A DNA stretch of 64,000 nt, from positions 7,699 through 71,698 of the forward strand of contig JABRWC010000043.1 of NCBI GenBank assembly GCA_039961675.1, in the 5' to 3' direction. A program made the translations under genes and the position numbers. The notes beneath the pieces are model-generated. The model was given only the letters and a program-made list of their open reading frames with translations, did no database searches and was not told the DNA's origin. Numbering within the stretch: position 1 is the stretch's first letter; each line of letters begins with the position of its first letter. Positions 17,316 through 24,914 of this stretch are shown in pieces. The DNA comes from JABRWC01 sp039961675 (GTDB taxonomy: Bacteria > Planctomycetota > Phycisphaerae > UBA1845 > Fen-1342).

Positions 17316-17794
17316 AGCGGCGCGAACGGCCCTGGACGCAGGGGCGGCTCCACCGTGAATGCTGGGCTGCGCCCGCCGTCTGGCTGGCGCTCTGCGACCT
17401 GGCCGGCGGATCGGTTGTTTGCACGCCGACCCGAGCGACCCTGTGCGGTCGGACCGGCATCCGGCGCGAGCGCACAATATCCGACGGGCTGACGGCCTTG
17501 GAGCGTGGCGGGTGGATTCATCGGGTGCGCGTGCCGGTGATCGCCGGCGGGCGCAGAACCGCTACCTTGCTGCGAATTGTGCTGCTTCGCCGTAAAGGGC
17601 GCGACGCGCCCTATACGAGCGCGCGCGCCGTAAAGGGCGCAACGCGCCCCAAGGGTAAGGGGCGCGTCGCGCCCCAAGACTCTCTCTTAAGAGAGAGGGC
17701 GTGCGCGTCCGCCGCTTTGAAGCGGACGAACACGCACGCGGCGCAGGAAGCGCAGCCGATACGCGCAAAGAGCCCCATGAAGGCGGACGCATGA
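17312..17794 (+). CDS. Winged-helix-like protein of the element
   Basis: A 160-aa protein between ATGA overlaps at both ends. Residues about 20-95 look like a winged-helix domain: VWLALCDLAGG, then a recognition-helix-like GIRRERTISDGLTALERGGW and a beta wing ending in RTATLLRIVLLRR. This is the type found in helix-turn-helix 36 and plasmid replication adaptor proteins. The C-terminal 60 residues are low-complexity and encoded by DNA packed with palindromes (17597-17697), so they may be shaped by the DNA rather than by protein function. Confidence 0.7.
   Translation: MKRRERPWTQGRLHRECWAAPAVWLALCDLAGGSVVCTPTRATLCGRTGIRRERTISDGLTALERGGWIHRVRVPVIAGGRRTATLLRIVLLRRKGRDAPYTSARAVKGATRPKGKGRVAPQDSLLRERACASAALKRTNTHAAQEAQPIRAKSPMKADA
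17597..17697 (+). repeat. Cluster of four perfect palindromes inside the winged-helix gene
   Basis: GGGCGCGACGCGCCC (17597-17611), GGGCGCAACGCGCCC (17635-17649), GGGGCGCGTCGCGCCCC (17659-17675) and CTCTCTCTTAAGAGAGAG (17680-17697). The first three share a GGGCGC...GCGCCC core, and CGTAAAGGGCGC precedes two of them. They lie 95-195 bp upstream of the primase-helicase start. Confidence 0.75.
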
Positions 17795-19752
17795 GCGAAA
17801 AACGTGCCGAGCTGAACCGCATCCGCTCGAACAAGGCGGCGCTGGTCTCGGCGCTGCGCGAGGCCGGGGCGGCCGTGAACGGCCGCGCGGCGATCCGCTG
17901 CCCGTTTCACAAAGACGAACACGCGAGCGCAGGAATCCACGAGCACGGCGGCTGCTGGTACTTCACCTGCCACGGCTGCCAGTGGAACGGCGACCGAAGG
18001 ACGGGCGACGTGCTGGACGTGGTGCAGAAGATGCACGACCTCGACTTCCACGGCGCGGCCGAACGTCTCGGGCTTCGTCTCGGCTCGGGCGAGGGCGAGG
18101 GCGGGAAGGCCGTTTCCCGCCGCGCCACGCCGCGCAACGGCGCGCGGGATAGGGCGGACTGCGGCGAAGAGCGCCACGCGGCCGGAAGCGATTCCGGCGC
18201 GGACGTTGCCGCCTTGGCGCGCGAGGCGACGGAACGGCTGATCGCTGACGCCGCGGCGCAGGCGCGGCTCTGGAGCACGCGCGCGATCGATCGGGCAACC
18301 GCGGAGCGCTTCAAGCTGGGGGTGACGGCCGACGGCGGCTACTGGACGCTGCCGGTGACGAGCACGTCCGGGCGGCTCATGGCCGTGAAGTATCATCGCG
18401 CTGATGCGAAAACCGACGCGCCAAAATGCTACTGGACGCCGCGCGGTGCATCCGCTCGGAACGTCTGGCCGCTTCACCTGGACGCCGACGGCCCGGTCTG
18501 GCTCTGTCCTGGCGAGCTGAAAGCGCTGGCGCTGATCGCGCTCGGGCGCTGCGCCGTGGGCGTGACCGGCGGCGAAGCCGCGCCGCTCCCCGAGTGCCTG
18601 CCCGAGCTGCTCAGCGGCCGAGCCGTCGCGATCGTCGGGGACGATGACGACGCCGGCCGGCGCTGGGCGCGCGCCGCGCGCGACACGCTCGCCGAGCACG
18701 GCATCGAAGCGCGCATCGTTGACTTGAGCCTCGACAAGGGCCGCGGCTTGAAAGACGTTGGAGACTTGATCGTGCGCCGGCGCGTAATCGAAAAATTGCC
18801 GGACGAGACGGTCGCGAATTTGCTGGACCGCGCGTACGAGCGGTCCGATCCGTGGCGAACGTTCACGCTGGGGGGAATCTGGGCGGAGGCCGCGACCTGG
18901 CGGCCGACCGAGCACGTCCTGACGGGGCTGCGCTCGCTGGACGCGCGACTCGGCGGCGGGCTGCGCGTGGGCGGCGTGCACCTGTTGGCCGGCAAGACCG
19001 GCCGAGCGAAGACGCAGACGGCGGTGCAATGCGCCCTGAACGCGGCGCTAGCTGGCGTCCCCGTCGGCGTGGTCTCGCTCGAATTGCCCCGGCGCGACCT
19101 CGCGCACCTGATCGTTTCGAATCTTGCCGCGATCCCGCGGCGCTGGATCGCCGACGACTCGCTTGACCTGGCACAGCACGCCCGGCTGGACGGCGTGCGT
19201 CGCGAGCACGCGGGCTTGCCGTTGACGCTGCTGGACGCGGAGTACTGGGGCGGCGCGCTGAACCGCACGCGGCTGTGCGCGATCGTGGGCGACGGCTGCC
19301 GGCTCTTCGGCTGGCGGCTGGTGCTTCTGGACTACATCGGCCTACTTGCCGCGGCTCCCGGCGACACGAGCGAGTACGGCGCGGACTGCGAGAATTCGGC
19401 GGCGCTGAAGCGCCTGGCGCAGACGTGCAATATCGCGCTACTGGTAATCGCGGACTTGCGGAAGTCCGGAACACAGAAGGGCGCGGATCGCGAGCCGACG
19501 TCCATCGACGAGATCCGCGGCGCGGGCCGGATCGCGTATGACGCCGTAAACGTCTTCGCGGTGGACTGCGAGCAAGTCGAGGCGGACGCGGGGACGCGCG
19601 CGACCGGGCTGGTGAAGGTGCGAGCGTTAAAAACCCGTTACTCGGGGCTCGGATCGGCGGGCGAAGAACTGCACTTCAAGTGGTGGCCGGCAATCGGCCG
19701 CGTGGAAGACCTCGACACGGCGAACGGCGGACCTGGAGGGCGTGAACGATGA
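17791..19752 (+). CDS. Primase-helicase fusion protein
   Basis: A 653-aa replication protein starting at ATG 17791, which overlaps the upstream TGA (ATGA). The N-terminus has a CHC2 primase zinc finger with ligands C37, H40, C60 and C63. A TOPRIM-like catalytic segment follows, with Glu242 (CPGELKAL) and GDDDDAGRRW (283-292). The C-terminal half is a RecA/DnaB-type helicase core with P-loop 401-408 and Walker B LVLLDYIGLL (510-519), then DEIRGAGRIAYDAVNVF. The P-loop reads GKTGRAKT, with Ala where the second Gly is usual. It probably replicates the excised element, like satellite or plasmid primase-helicases. Confidence 0.88.
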   Translation: MSEKRAELNRIRSNKAALVSALREAGAAVNGRAAIRCPFHKDEHASAGIHEHGGCWYFTCHGCQWNGDRRTGDVLDVVQKMHDLDFHGAAERLGLRLGSGEGEGGKAVSRRATPRNGARDRADCGEERHAAGSDSGADVAALAREATERLIADAAAQARLWSTRAIDRATAERFKLGVTADGGYWTLPVTSTSGRLMAVKYHRADAKTDAPKCYWTPRGASARNVWPLHLDADGPVWLCPGELKALALIALGRCAVGVTGGEAAPLPECLPELLSGRAVAIVGDDDDAGRRWARAARDTLAEHGIEARIVDLSLDKGRGLKDVGDLIVRRRVIEKLPDETVANLLDRAYERSDPWRTFTLGGIWAEAATWRPTEHVLTGLRSLDARLGGGLRVGGVHLLAGKTGRAKTQTAVQCALNAALAGVPVGVVSLELPRRDLAHLIVSNLAAIPRRWIADDSLDLAQHARLDGVRREHAGLPLTLLDAEYWGGALNRTRLCAIVGDGCRLFGWRLVLLDYIGLLAAAPGDTSEYGADCENSAALKRLAQTCNIALLVIADLRKSGTQKGADREPTSIDEIRGAGRIAYDAVNVFAVDCEQVEADAGTRATGLVKVRALKTRYSGLGSAGEELHFKWWPAIGRVEDLDTANGGPGGRER

Positions 19753-20081
19753 TCGAGGATGAACGAGCCGACGCCTACCGCGCCCGCGTGCTGGACGCGC
19801 TGCGGGACTGGGCGGCGAGAAATTCTGCGGATGACCGATTGCCCTGCGGCAATGAACGCGGTAGGATGCTGGGCATGGCAATCATCGAGGAACTCTTGAC
19901 GGCGATCGAACGGGACGGACGCACGCAATACGAGCTTGCCCGCGACTCCGGGGTAGCCGCGTCGCAGATTAGCCGTCTGCGGCACGGCCTTCGCACGATC
20001 CACCTCGACACGGCCGAGCGGCTAGCGCAAGCGCTCGGGCTGGAGCTGCGCGAGATTCCGCGCGCCAGAAAGGGGCGATGA
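19749..20081 (+). CDS. XRE-family HTH regulator
   Basis: A 110-aa protein with a C-terminal Cro/CI-type helix-turn-helix: TQYELARDSGVAASQISRL, RHGLRTIHLDTAERLAQALG. Its ATG overlaps the TGA of the primase-helicase gene (ATGA). An in-frame ATG at 19875 would give only the 68-aa HTH domain and is a plausible alternative start. It sits directly before the integrase, so it may repress the element or control integrase expression (inference). Confidence 0.85.
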   Translation: MIEDERADAYRARVLDALRDWAARNSADDRLPCGNERGRMLGMAIIEELLTAIERDGRTQYELARDSGVAASQISRLRHGLRTIHLDTAERLAQALGLELREIPRARKGR

Positions 20082-20082
20082 C

Positions 20083-21720
20083 GTGGCACGACGACAACGA
20101 CCCCGCGGGCAAGGGACGCTGTTCCGCCGATCGGAGCGCGGACCGTGGCGGGCTTCATGGTTCGACGCGAACGGGAAGCGCCGCGAAGCATCGACGCGGA
20201 CAACGGACCGCGCCGCGTCCGAACGCATCCTGGCCCGGCGCGTGGCCGACGCCGCGCTTCGAAAGGACGGCGTGATTGACGCCCGCACCGACCGCTACGC
20301 CGAGGCCGAGCGCCGGCCGCTGTCCGCGCACCTGGACGACTGGGCGGCCGTGCTGGAAGCCCGCGGCAACACTGCGAAGCACGCGGACGAATCCGCCGGG
20401 CACGTGAAGCGGCTCGCCGCGCTGACGGGCGCGGAGCGAATCAGCGCCTTGACGCCGAGCGCGGTGCAATCCGCGATCGGCGAGCTTCAGCAGACCCGCG
20501 GCGTGTCCATCGGAACGGCCGGACACTACCTGCGATCCGTCAAGAGCTTCACCCGCTGGCTTCATCGGGACGGCCGCACGCGCGGGGATGCGCTCGCCTG
20601 CCTGACGATCAAGAGCGCGGCCGCGGATCGGCGACTCGTGCGAAGGGCGCTGGACGCGGACGAGATTCGACGGCTGGTCGATGCCGCCGAGCACGGACCG
20701 GCCTTCCGCGGACTGTGCGGGGCGGATCGCGCGATGATCTACCGCGTGGCGGTCGAGAGCGGCTTGCGTCGGAACGAGCTGCGCTCGCTGCTGCCGGCTG
20801 ATTTCCGGCTCGACGACGATCCGCCAGTGCTCGTGGTCCGCGCGGCGCACTCGAAGCGCCGGCGCGAGGATCGACAGCCGATCCGGCGGGAGTTGGCCGA
20901 CCGGCTCGCCACGTGGGTTGAAAGCCGGCCGGAAGACGCCCCGGTCTTCGACCTGCCGGAGTTTCACACTTCGGACATGCTGCGGACGGACCTGCGGCGG
21001 GCACGGGCGCGGTGGATTCGAGAAACCGCGGATCGCCTGGAGCGCCGCAAGCGGCTCGAATCCGACTTCCTGGCCGTGACGGACGCTGAGGGCCGCACGG
21101 TCGATTTCCACGCCCTGCGGACGAGCTTCATAACCGCGCTGGTCAAGGGCGGCGCGTCCGTGAAGGTCGCGCAGACCTTGGCCCGGCATTCAACGCCGGT
21201 GTTGACGCTCGGGACGTACACGACGCTGGGCGTCTTCGACGTGGCGGCTGGACTGGACGCGCTCCCCGACTTCGACCCGACCCCGAAGCGCGAACACCTG
21301 GCCGCGACGGGCACGACCGACGCCGCGCCGGAGAAATCGGACAAGCTTGTCCACTTCCGCCAGCAATACCGCCAGCAGTTGGCACGCGAAACGTCGCCAG
21401 CGGTTGCGAGCGGTTGCGAAGGCGAACTGGATTCCTGCGGATCCACCGACGCGCGTAAGTCTTTGCCGGCTGCGGAGCAACGCGAACGGTTGCGAATCGT
21501 TGCTAACTCTTACTACAACGCGCCCGGAGGGACTCGAACCCCCGACCGTCGGATTAGAAATCCGATGCTCTGTCCAACTGAGCTACGGGCGCTGGGCGGG
21601 ACGCTGCGCCGAAACGAACGAAGGCACACGCGCGGCAGCCGCTTCCGCGCCGCGCATCCGAAGCGCGGCGGCAGCCAGCCCGAACGCGGCCGGCCGCGGG
21701 ACGAATTCGACGAAGGGTGA
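20083..21720 (+). CDS. int: Tyrosine integrase whose frame crosses the attachment site
   Basis: Starts at GTG 20083 one base after the XRE stop, with AGGGGCG upstream. As read in the chromosome it is 545 aa. An N-terminal arm-binding-like part and a core-binding SAM-like domain (about 80-165) precede the catalytic domain with R229, K258, H343-x-x-R346, H369 and Tyr379. All are upstream of the 47-bp core, which encodes about residues 479-494. The last 51 residues are translated from antisense tRNA-Arg and flanking chromosome. In the excised circle the frame would instead run into 14322-14531. The tRNA-derived C-terminus is probably not a selected sequence. Confidence 0.9.
   Translation: MARRQRPRGQGTLFRRSERGPWRASWFDANGKRREASTRTTDRAASERILARRVADAALRKDGVIDARTDRYAEAERRPLSAHLDDWAAVLEARGNTAKHADESAGHVKRLAALTGAERISALTPSAVQSAIGELQQTRGVSIGTAGHYLRSVKSFTRWLHRDGRTRGDALACLTIKSAAADRRLVRRALDADEIRRLVDAAEHGPAFRGLCGADRAMIYRVAVESGLRRNELRSLLPADFRLDDDPPVLVVRAAHSKRRREDRQPIRRELADRLATWVESRPEDAPVFDLPEFHTSDMLRTDLRRARARWIRETADRLERRKRLESDFLAVTDAEGRTVDFHALRTSFITALVKGGASVKVAQTLARHSTPVLTLGTYTTLGVFDVAAGLDALPDFDPTPKREHLAATGTTDAAPEKSDKLVHFRQQYRQQLARETSPAVASGCEGELDSCGSTDARKSLPAAEQRERLRIVANSYYNAPGGTRTPDRRIRNPMLCPTELRALGGTLRRNERRHTRGSRFRAAHPKRGGSQPERGRPRDEFDEG
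21360..21381 (+). repeat. 22-bp direct repeat near right end (possible integrase arm site)
   Basis: Exact second copy of 14361-14382, here inside the integrase gene, where it encodes RQQYRQQL. It ends 136 bp before the right 47-bp core. Confidence 0.6.
21518..21564 (-). repeat. Right attachment repeat (3' half of intact tRNA-Arg)
   Basis: 47 bp identical to 14275-14321. It supplies the 3' half of the functional tRNA-Arg gene and also codes for integrase residues around 479-494 on the other strand. Immediately outside, the sequence differs between copies (A at 21565 against G at 14322). Confidence 0.93.
21519..21592 (-). tRNA. tRNA-Arg (anticodon UCU)
   Basis: A cloverleaf of 74 nt on the minus strand. 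Acceptor GCGCCCG (5' at 21592) pairs with CGGGCGC, the D arm begins GCTCAGTTGG, the anticodon stem is TCGGA/TCCGA with loop TTTCTAA, and the T arm contains GGTTCGAGTCC. Discriminator is G; CCA is not encoded. It reads AGA/AGG, rare codons in this GC-rich genome. The 3' half is provided by the integrative element. Confidence 0.95.
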
Positions 21721-21790
21721 GCGACGGGGCTCGAACCCGCGACCCCCAGGACCACAACCTGGTGCTCTGGCCAACTGAGCTACGCTCACC
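21716..21790 (-). tRNA. tRNA-His (anticodon GUG)
   Basis: Minus-strand cloverleaf with acceptor GTGAGCG/CGCTCAC, anticodon stem CCAGG/CCTGG and loop TTGTGGT, and T arm GGTTCGAGCCC. The His-specific extra G at position -1 (21790) and discriminator C73 (21716) are present. It lies 123 bp upstream of tRNA-Arg on the same strand, so they probably share the promoter at 21805-21833. Confidence 0.95.
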
Positions 21791-21804
21791 GCAGGATGGC
21801 GGAG

Positions 21805-21833
21805 ATTGTATCAATTGGAAATCCGGCTGTCAG
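21805..21833 (-). promoter_or_regulatory. Housekeeping sigma promoter for the tRNA-His/tRNA-Arg operon
   Basis: On the minus strand CTGACA (-35, 21828-21833) and TACAAT (-10, 21805-21810) are separated by exactly 17 bp. The -10 box ends 15 bp before the tRNA-His 5' end, putting the transcription start about 7-8 bp upstream of the tRNA. Confidence 0.75.
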
Positions 21834-22159
21834 CAGGCGCACGTCATGCTTGGTATCGGCTTCCCGGCGCGCTGAGCACCGCCCCGCAGCGCAAGCGTTG
21901 CCAGCGATGGCCGCCCGCTGTCGGATCGATCGGCTGCGCCCGTGTCCAATCCGGCCGGCAGCCCCCGTGTTCACATGCAAGGTTCGCCGTAATGACTTAC
22001 CCGTTAGCTGAAGTCTCTTGCGCGTTCTTCGTTCTGTCCCCGCATCAGAACCGCGAGCACAAGCGGGCGCGGGTCGCGTTTCGGTTCCTTACCAGACCGG
22101 CGCCTGGGGTTCGATCGCACACTGCTGGCGCTTGTGGTCCCACGCCTCGAGCTTCCCAG
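21834..22159. other. Intergenic region without recognisable gene
   Basis: About 325 bp between the tRNA promoter and the 3' end of the membrane-protein gene. No reading frame here has family-like content and I see no strong hairpin or repeat. Confidence 0.4.
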
Positions 22160-22918
22160 TCACGCGTTCTTGGCCATCACCTTGATGAGTCCCACGACGC
22201 CGGTGACCAGCAGCGAGAAAAGCAGCAGGAGCAGGAGCATTCCGACCGCGAAGCTGAGGATCGGCCAGCTCGTCTGCACCCACTCCGCCACGGCCTGCAC
22301 GGCGCTGGCCAGCAGCGCGATCAGCAGCCCGGACACCAGGATGGCGCCGATCGCTCCGCGGCGCGTGCCTTCGAACGGCGTCATGCGCACCGTCAGGCAT
22401 ACCGCCAGATACAGGAACGCGAGCGTCGGCCAGTGCTTCCAATCGCTGTTCAGGATCGCGTTGAGCACCTGCTCCATCAGCGTGATGCTCGAACGGAGCA
22501 GGTCCCAGACGGCGGCGACGGAGGTCGGCAACGATTGCGGCACGGCGAGCGCCGCGCCCTGGCTCAGGTCGCCGAGCACACCGCCGCCCCAGAAGTGCGC
22601 CGCGGCGTACAGGCACGCCGCACACGCGACCAGCGGCAGCAGGGCGATGATGATCGGTCCAACGACGGGGACCTTGGGCGACTCAGGCGTTTCGGACTGC
22701 GGCTTTCCCTCTTCGTCGTCGCTCATCAGCGCGGTGTTCTGCACCGAGTTGCCGGTCACGAGCAGGCCGAGCACATGGCCGAGCTGGGCCACGAGCGTGC
22801 CCGGGAGGAGCACCGTGTTCACCACGCGCGGCTTGACCAGCCGGCTCCACAGCTCGTGGACGCCCCAGGCACAGAAGACAATGACCAGCAGCCAGAACGT
22901 AAGTGTGGCGTAAAGCAT
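22160..22918 (-). CDS. Integral membrane protein of unknown function
   Basis: A 252-aa protein with about five to six hydrophobic segments: one at the N-terminus (ATLTFWLLVIVFCAWGV), a pair around the middle and three in the last 90 residues. A charged loop SDDEEGKPQSETPESPK follows the motif VAQLGHVLGLLVTGNSV, which faintly resembles membrane metalloprotease helices but lacks an HExxH site. AGGTGG upstream supports the ATG at 22918 over one seven codons upstream. Family not recognised. Confidence 0.75.
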   Translation of the reverse strand: MLYATLTFWLLVIVFCAWGVHELWSRLVKPRVVNTVLLPGTLVAQLGHVLGLLVTGNSVQNTALMSDDEEGKPQSETPESPKVPVVGPIIIALLPLVACAACLYAAAHFWGGGVLGDLSQGAALAVPQSLPTSVAAVWDLLRSSITLMEQVLNAILNSDWKHWPTLAFLYLAVCLTVRMTPFEGTRRGAIGAILVSGLLIALLASAVQAVAEWVQTSWPILSFAVGMLLLLLLFSLLVTGVVGLIKVMAKNA

Positions 22919-23034
22919 GGTTCCACCTCGCTTTGCCACGTACGGAGTGACGCGCGGTCACCCTCCCTGGCAACCCAACGCGCAGGATTATGCCGCGCCG
23001 CGCTGAGCAATGCCAGCCGCGGCGCGCCGGAAGA

Positions 23035-23163
23035 ACGTAGCCCATGTCTCCGGCCATGGGAACGGACGTGCAGCGGCATTCAGCCGCGAAGCGGCGAAAG
23101 TACGTAGCCCATGTCTCCGGCCATGGGAACGGACGTGCAGCGGCATTCAGCCGCGAAGCGGCG
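23035..23163 (+). repeat. Tandem 67-bp direct repeat
   Basis: Two units start at 23035 and 23102 with a 67-bp period; the first 62 bases of each are identical. Each contains CCCATGTCTCCGGCCATGGG, a near-palindromic element, and CGGCATTCAGCCGCGAAGCG. They lie upstream of the membrane-protein gene and downstream of nadA, in no plausible gene. Confidence 0.85.
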
Positions 23164-23164
23164 G

Positions 23165-23250
23165 CGGGAGCGCACGCCGAATGGCGTCCAAGACCGGCCT
23201 GGAGGCCGGTCCCCCAATCGGCGGACAGTCCTTCAACGGACTGGCTGCGG
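23165..23250 (+). repeat. Dispersed repeat family D, direct copy
   Basis: Starts GGGAGCGCACGC and includes TCCAAGACCGGCCTGGAGGC, then a CGGCGGACAG..TTCAACGG segment. The same order of blocks is present inverted at 40410-40532 upstream of the S1 gene. Several blocks are internally palindromic (ACCGGCCTGGAGGCCGGT). Confidence 0.7.
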
Positions 23251-23295
23251 CTGCTTGGGGCCCAACGCGGACTGCTGGCGGCTGGCAGCTCTCGC

Positions 23296-24441
23296 TCACT
23301 TCGCCGACACCGGCTGCGCCGGCCGCAGTTTCAGCATGCGGTCGAGCGCGATCCGCGACCAGCGGCGCGTTTCCTCGTCCACGCGCACGGGGTTGACCAC
23401 GCGCCCCTCGACGAGCGATTCGAGCGCCCAATAGAGGTGTTTAAGGTCGATGCGGTACATCGTGGCGCACAGGCACTGAACACCGGCCAGCGAACGGACA
23501 ACGCGGTCGCGGTGTTGCGTGGCCAGGCGGTTCACGAGGTGAATCTCGGTGCCGATCGCCCAGTACGAACCGGGCTGCGCCTCGTGCACGGTGCGGATGA
23601 TGTACTCGGTGCTGCCGACGTAGTCGGCAAGCTGGCACACCTCCCACGAGCATTCGGGGTGCACCAGGATTTGCCACGGCTCCGGCCGGGCGCGCAGTGC
23701 CTCGATCTGCTGGACGGTGAAGAGCTGGTGCACGGAGCAGTGCCCCTTCCACAGGAAGACGCGCGCCTCGCGGCACTGCTCGGGCGTCAGGCCGCCGTCA
23801 GGCTCGTCCGGGTCATACAGCGCCATGCTCTCCAGCGGCCAGCCCAGCGCGTACGCGGTATTGCGGCCGAGATGCTGGTCCGGGAGAAAAAGCACCTTGT
23901 GACCGCGCGAGCCGTCGCCGCCGTCCGACGGCTCAGCGCCGTGCAGCGCCCACTCCAGGACCATCTTCGCGTTTGAACTGGTGCAGCACGCGCCGTCGTT
24001 GCGGCCCACGAACGCCTTGATCGCCGCGGACGAGTTCACGTACGTGATCGGCGTGATCGGCGCGCCGGCCCGTTCGAGCAGCGCCGGCCACCCGGCCTCG
24101 AGCTGGTCGATGTGCGCCATGTCGGCCATGCTGCAACCGGCGGAAAGGTCCGGCAGGATCACCGTCTGTTTGTCGCTGGTGAGGATGTCCGCCGACTCCG
24201 CCATGAAGTGCACGCCGCATAAGACGATGAACTCCGCGTCCTTCTGCTGCGCGGCGAGGAGGCTCAGCTTGAGGCTGTCGCCGGTGAAGTCGGCGAACTG
24301 GATGACCTCGTCCTGCTGGTAATGGTGGCCGAGGATCGCGAGGCGCGAGCCAAGCCGCCGCTTGAATTCGCGGATGCCGTCGCAAAGCTCCGTCTCGCTG
24401 AGCTCGGCGTATCGCGGCGCGAGCGGCGGTTGCATCAGCAT
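23296..24441 (-). CDS. nadA: Quinolinate synthase
   Basis: NadA condenses iminoaspartate with dihydroxyacetone phosphate to quinolinate in de novo NAD synthesis, using an oxygen-sensitive [4Fe-4S] cluster. The 381-aa product shows LAILGHHYQQDEV, FTGDSLKLS, LCGVHFMAESADIL and LPDLSAGCSMADM. Further segments are TYVNSSAAIKA, the GACCTSSNA stretch, LPDQHLGRNTA, HPECSWEV, the GTEIHLVNRL region and CLCATMYRI; the Cys in the first, fifth and last groups are the expected cluster ligands. GAGGGAG upstream favours the ATG at 24441. No nadB or nadC is in the window. Confidence 0.96.
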   Translation of the reverse strand: MLMQPPLAPRYAELSETELCDGIREFKRRLGSRLAILGHHYQQDEVIQFADFTGDSLKLSLLAAQQKDAEFIVLCGVHFMAESADILTSDKQTVILPDLSAGCSMADMAHIDQLEAGWPALLERAGAPITPITYVNSSAAIKAFVGRNDGACCTSSNAKMVLEWALHGAEPSDGGDGSRGHKVLFLPDQHLGRNTAYALGWPLESMALYDPDEPDGGLTPEQCREARVFLWKGHCSVHQLFTVQQIEALRARPEPWQILVHPECSWEVCQLADYVGSTEYIIRTVHEAQPGSYWAIGTEIHLVNRLATQHRDRVVRSLAGVQCLCATMYRIDLKHLYWALESLVEGRVVNPVRVDEETRRWSRIALDRMLKLRPAQPVSAK

Positions 24442-24483
24442 GGCACGGTCTCCCTCGGGCGCGGCGCGCGCCACATGAGTATT

Positions 24484-24903
24484 CTACGGACGGTTCGGCG
24501 CCGACTCCACGCTTCTTCCCGCCGACCCCGCGCGGCGTCGTTCGAGATGGTGCGTCATAATCAATACGATGACGATGCCCGTCACGTTCGCGAGCCAATC
24601 GAGCAAGGCGGTTTGACGGCCCACGAACTGTTGCGTGAGCTCGTCCAGCGACGCGTAGGCGACGAGCACGATCGCGGCTTTCCAGCGCAGCCCCGCGCCG
24701 GTAGGCGCCTTCCACGACTGCCGAAAGCGCAGCCCCAGGAACGCGAGTCCGCCGAACGCCAACAGATGCAGCCACTTGTCCTGGTAGGGGATCGCGCCGG
24801 GAATCTGCGGCCGCGGCAGGTGCGTCATCAGCGCCAGGAAAATCCAGTACGCAGGGAAGATGCGCAGATACCAGTGACGCCAGGCTTGCGGGGAGATGGC
24901 CAT
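24484..24903 (-). CDS. VanZ-like membrane protein
   Basis: A 139-aa protein with about four hydrophobic segments. Features are typical of the VanZ family: HLPRPQIPG..YQDKWLHLLAFGGLAFLG, then ASLDELTQQFVGRQTALLDW followed by a final helix. VanZ-like proteins are widespread small membrane proteins of uncertain role; glycopeptide resistance should not be assumed. It lies 12 bp downstream of the ParA-type gene on the same strand and could be co-transcribed with it. Confidence 0.88.
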   Translation of the reverse strand: MAISPQAWRHWYLRIFPAYWIFLALMTHLPRPQIPGAIPYQDKWLHLLAFGGLAFLGLRFRQSWKAPTGAGLRWKAAIVLVAYASLDELTQQFVGRQTALLDWLANVTGIVIVLIMTHHLERRRAGSAGRSVESAPNRP

Positions 24904-24914
24904 GTGACCGCACG

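Larger units (their letters stand above)
14322..21564 (+). mobile_element. 7.2 kb integrative element in tRNA-Arg(UCU)
   Basis: Bounded by 47-bp perfect direct repeats of the tRNA-Arg 3' half, with an intact tRNA at the right end and a tyrosine integrase next to it. It carries one hypothetical gene and then a seven-gene block: two excisionase-like HTH proteins, a CxxC/CxxC protein, a winged-helix-like protein, a primase-helicase, an XRE regulator and the integrase. There are no capsid, portal, terminase, relaxase or toxin genes. The content (integrase, AlpA-like, primase-helicase) matches phage satellites and small integrative replicons in outline; which one it is remains inference. The integrase frame crosses the right attachment core. 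Confidence 0.9.

Noticed and set aside
17659..17697. Intrinsic terminator before the primase-helicase gene
   Set aside because: The hairpins are inside a coding region of a translationally coupled operon and no T-run follows them.
21565..21720. The last 51 residues of the integrated integrase as a functional domain
   Set aside because: They are translated from antisense tRNA-Arg and the chromosome beside it. Similar tRNA-derived strings appear in many database proteins as read-through artefacts.
22160..22918. Membrane metalloprotease (M50/M48-like)
   Set aside because: The VAQLGHVLG helix lacks the HExxH zinc motif and no second metal ligand motif is seen.
24484..24903. Glycopeptide (teicoplanin) resistance gene vanZ
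   Set aside because: Only the general VanZ-like fold is visible; no van cluster is near, and most family members have no link to resistance.
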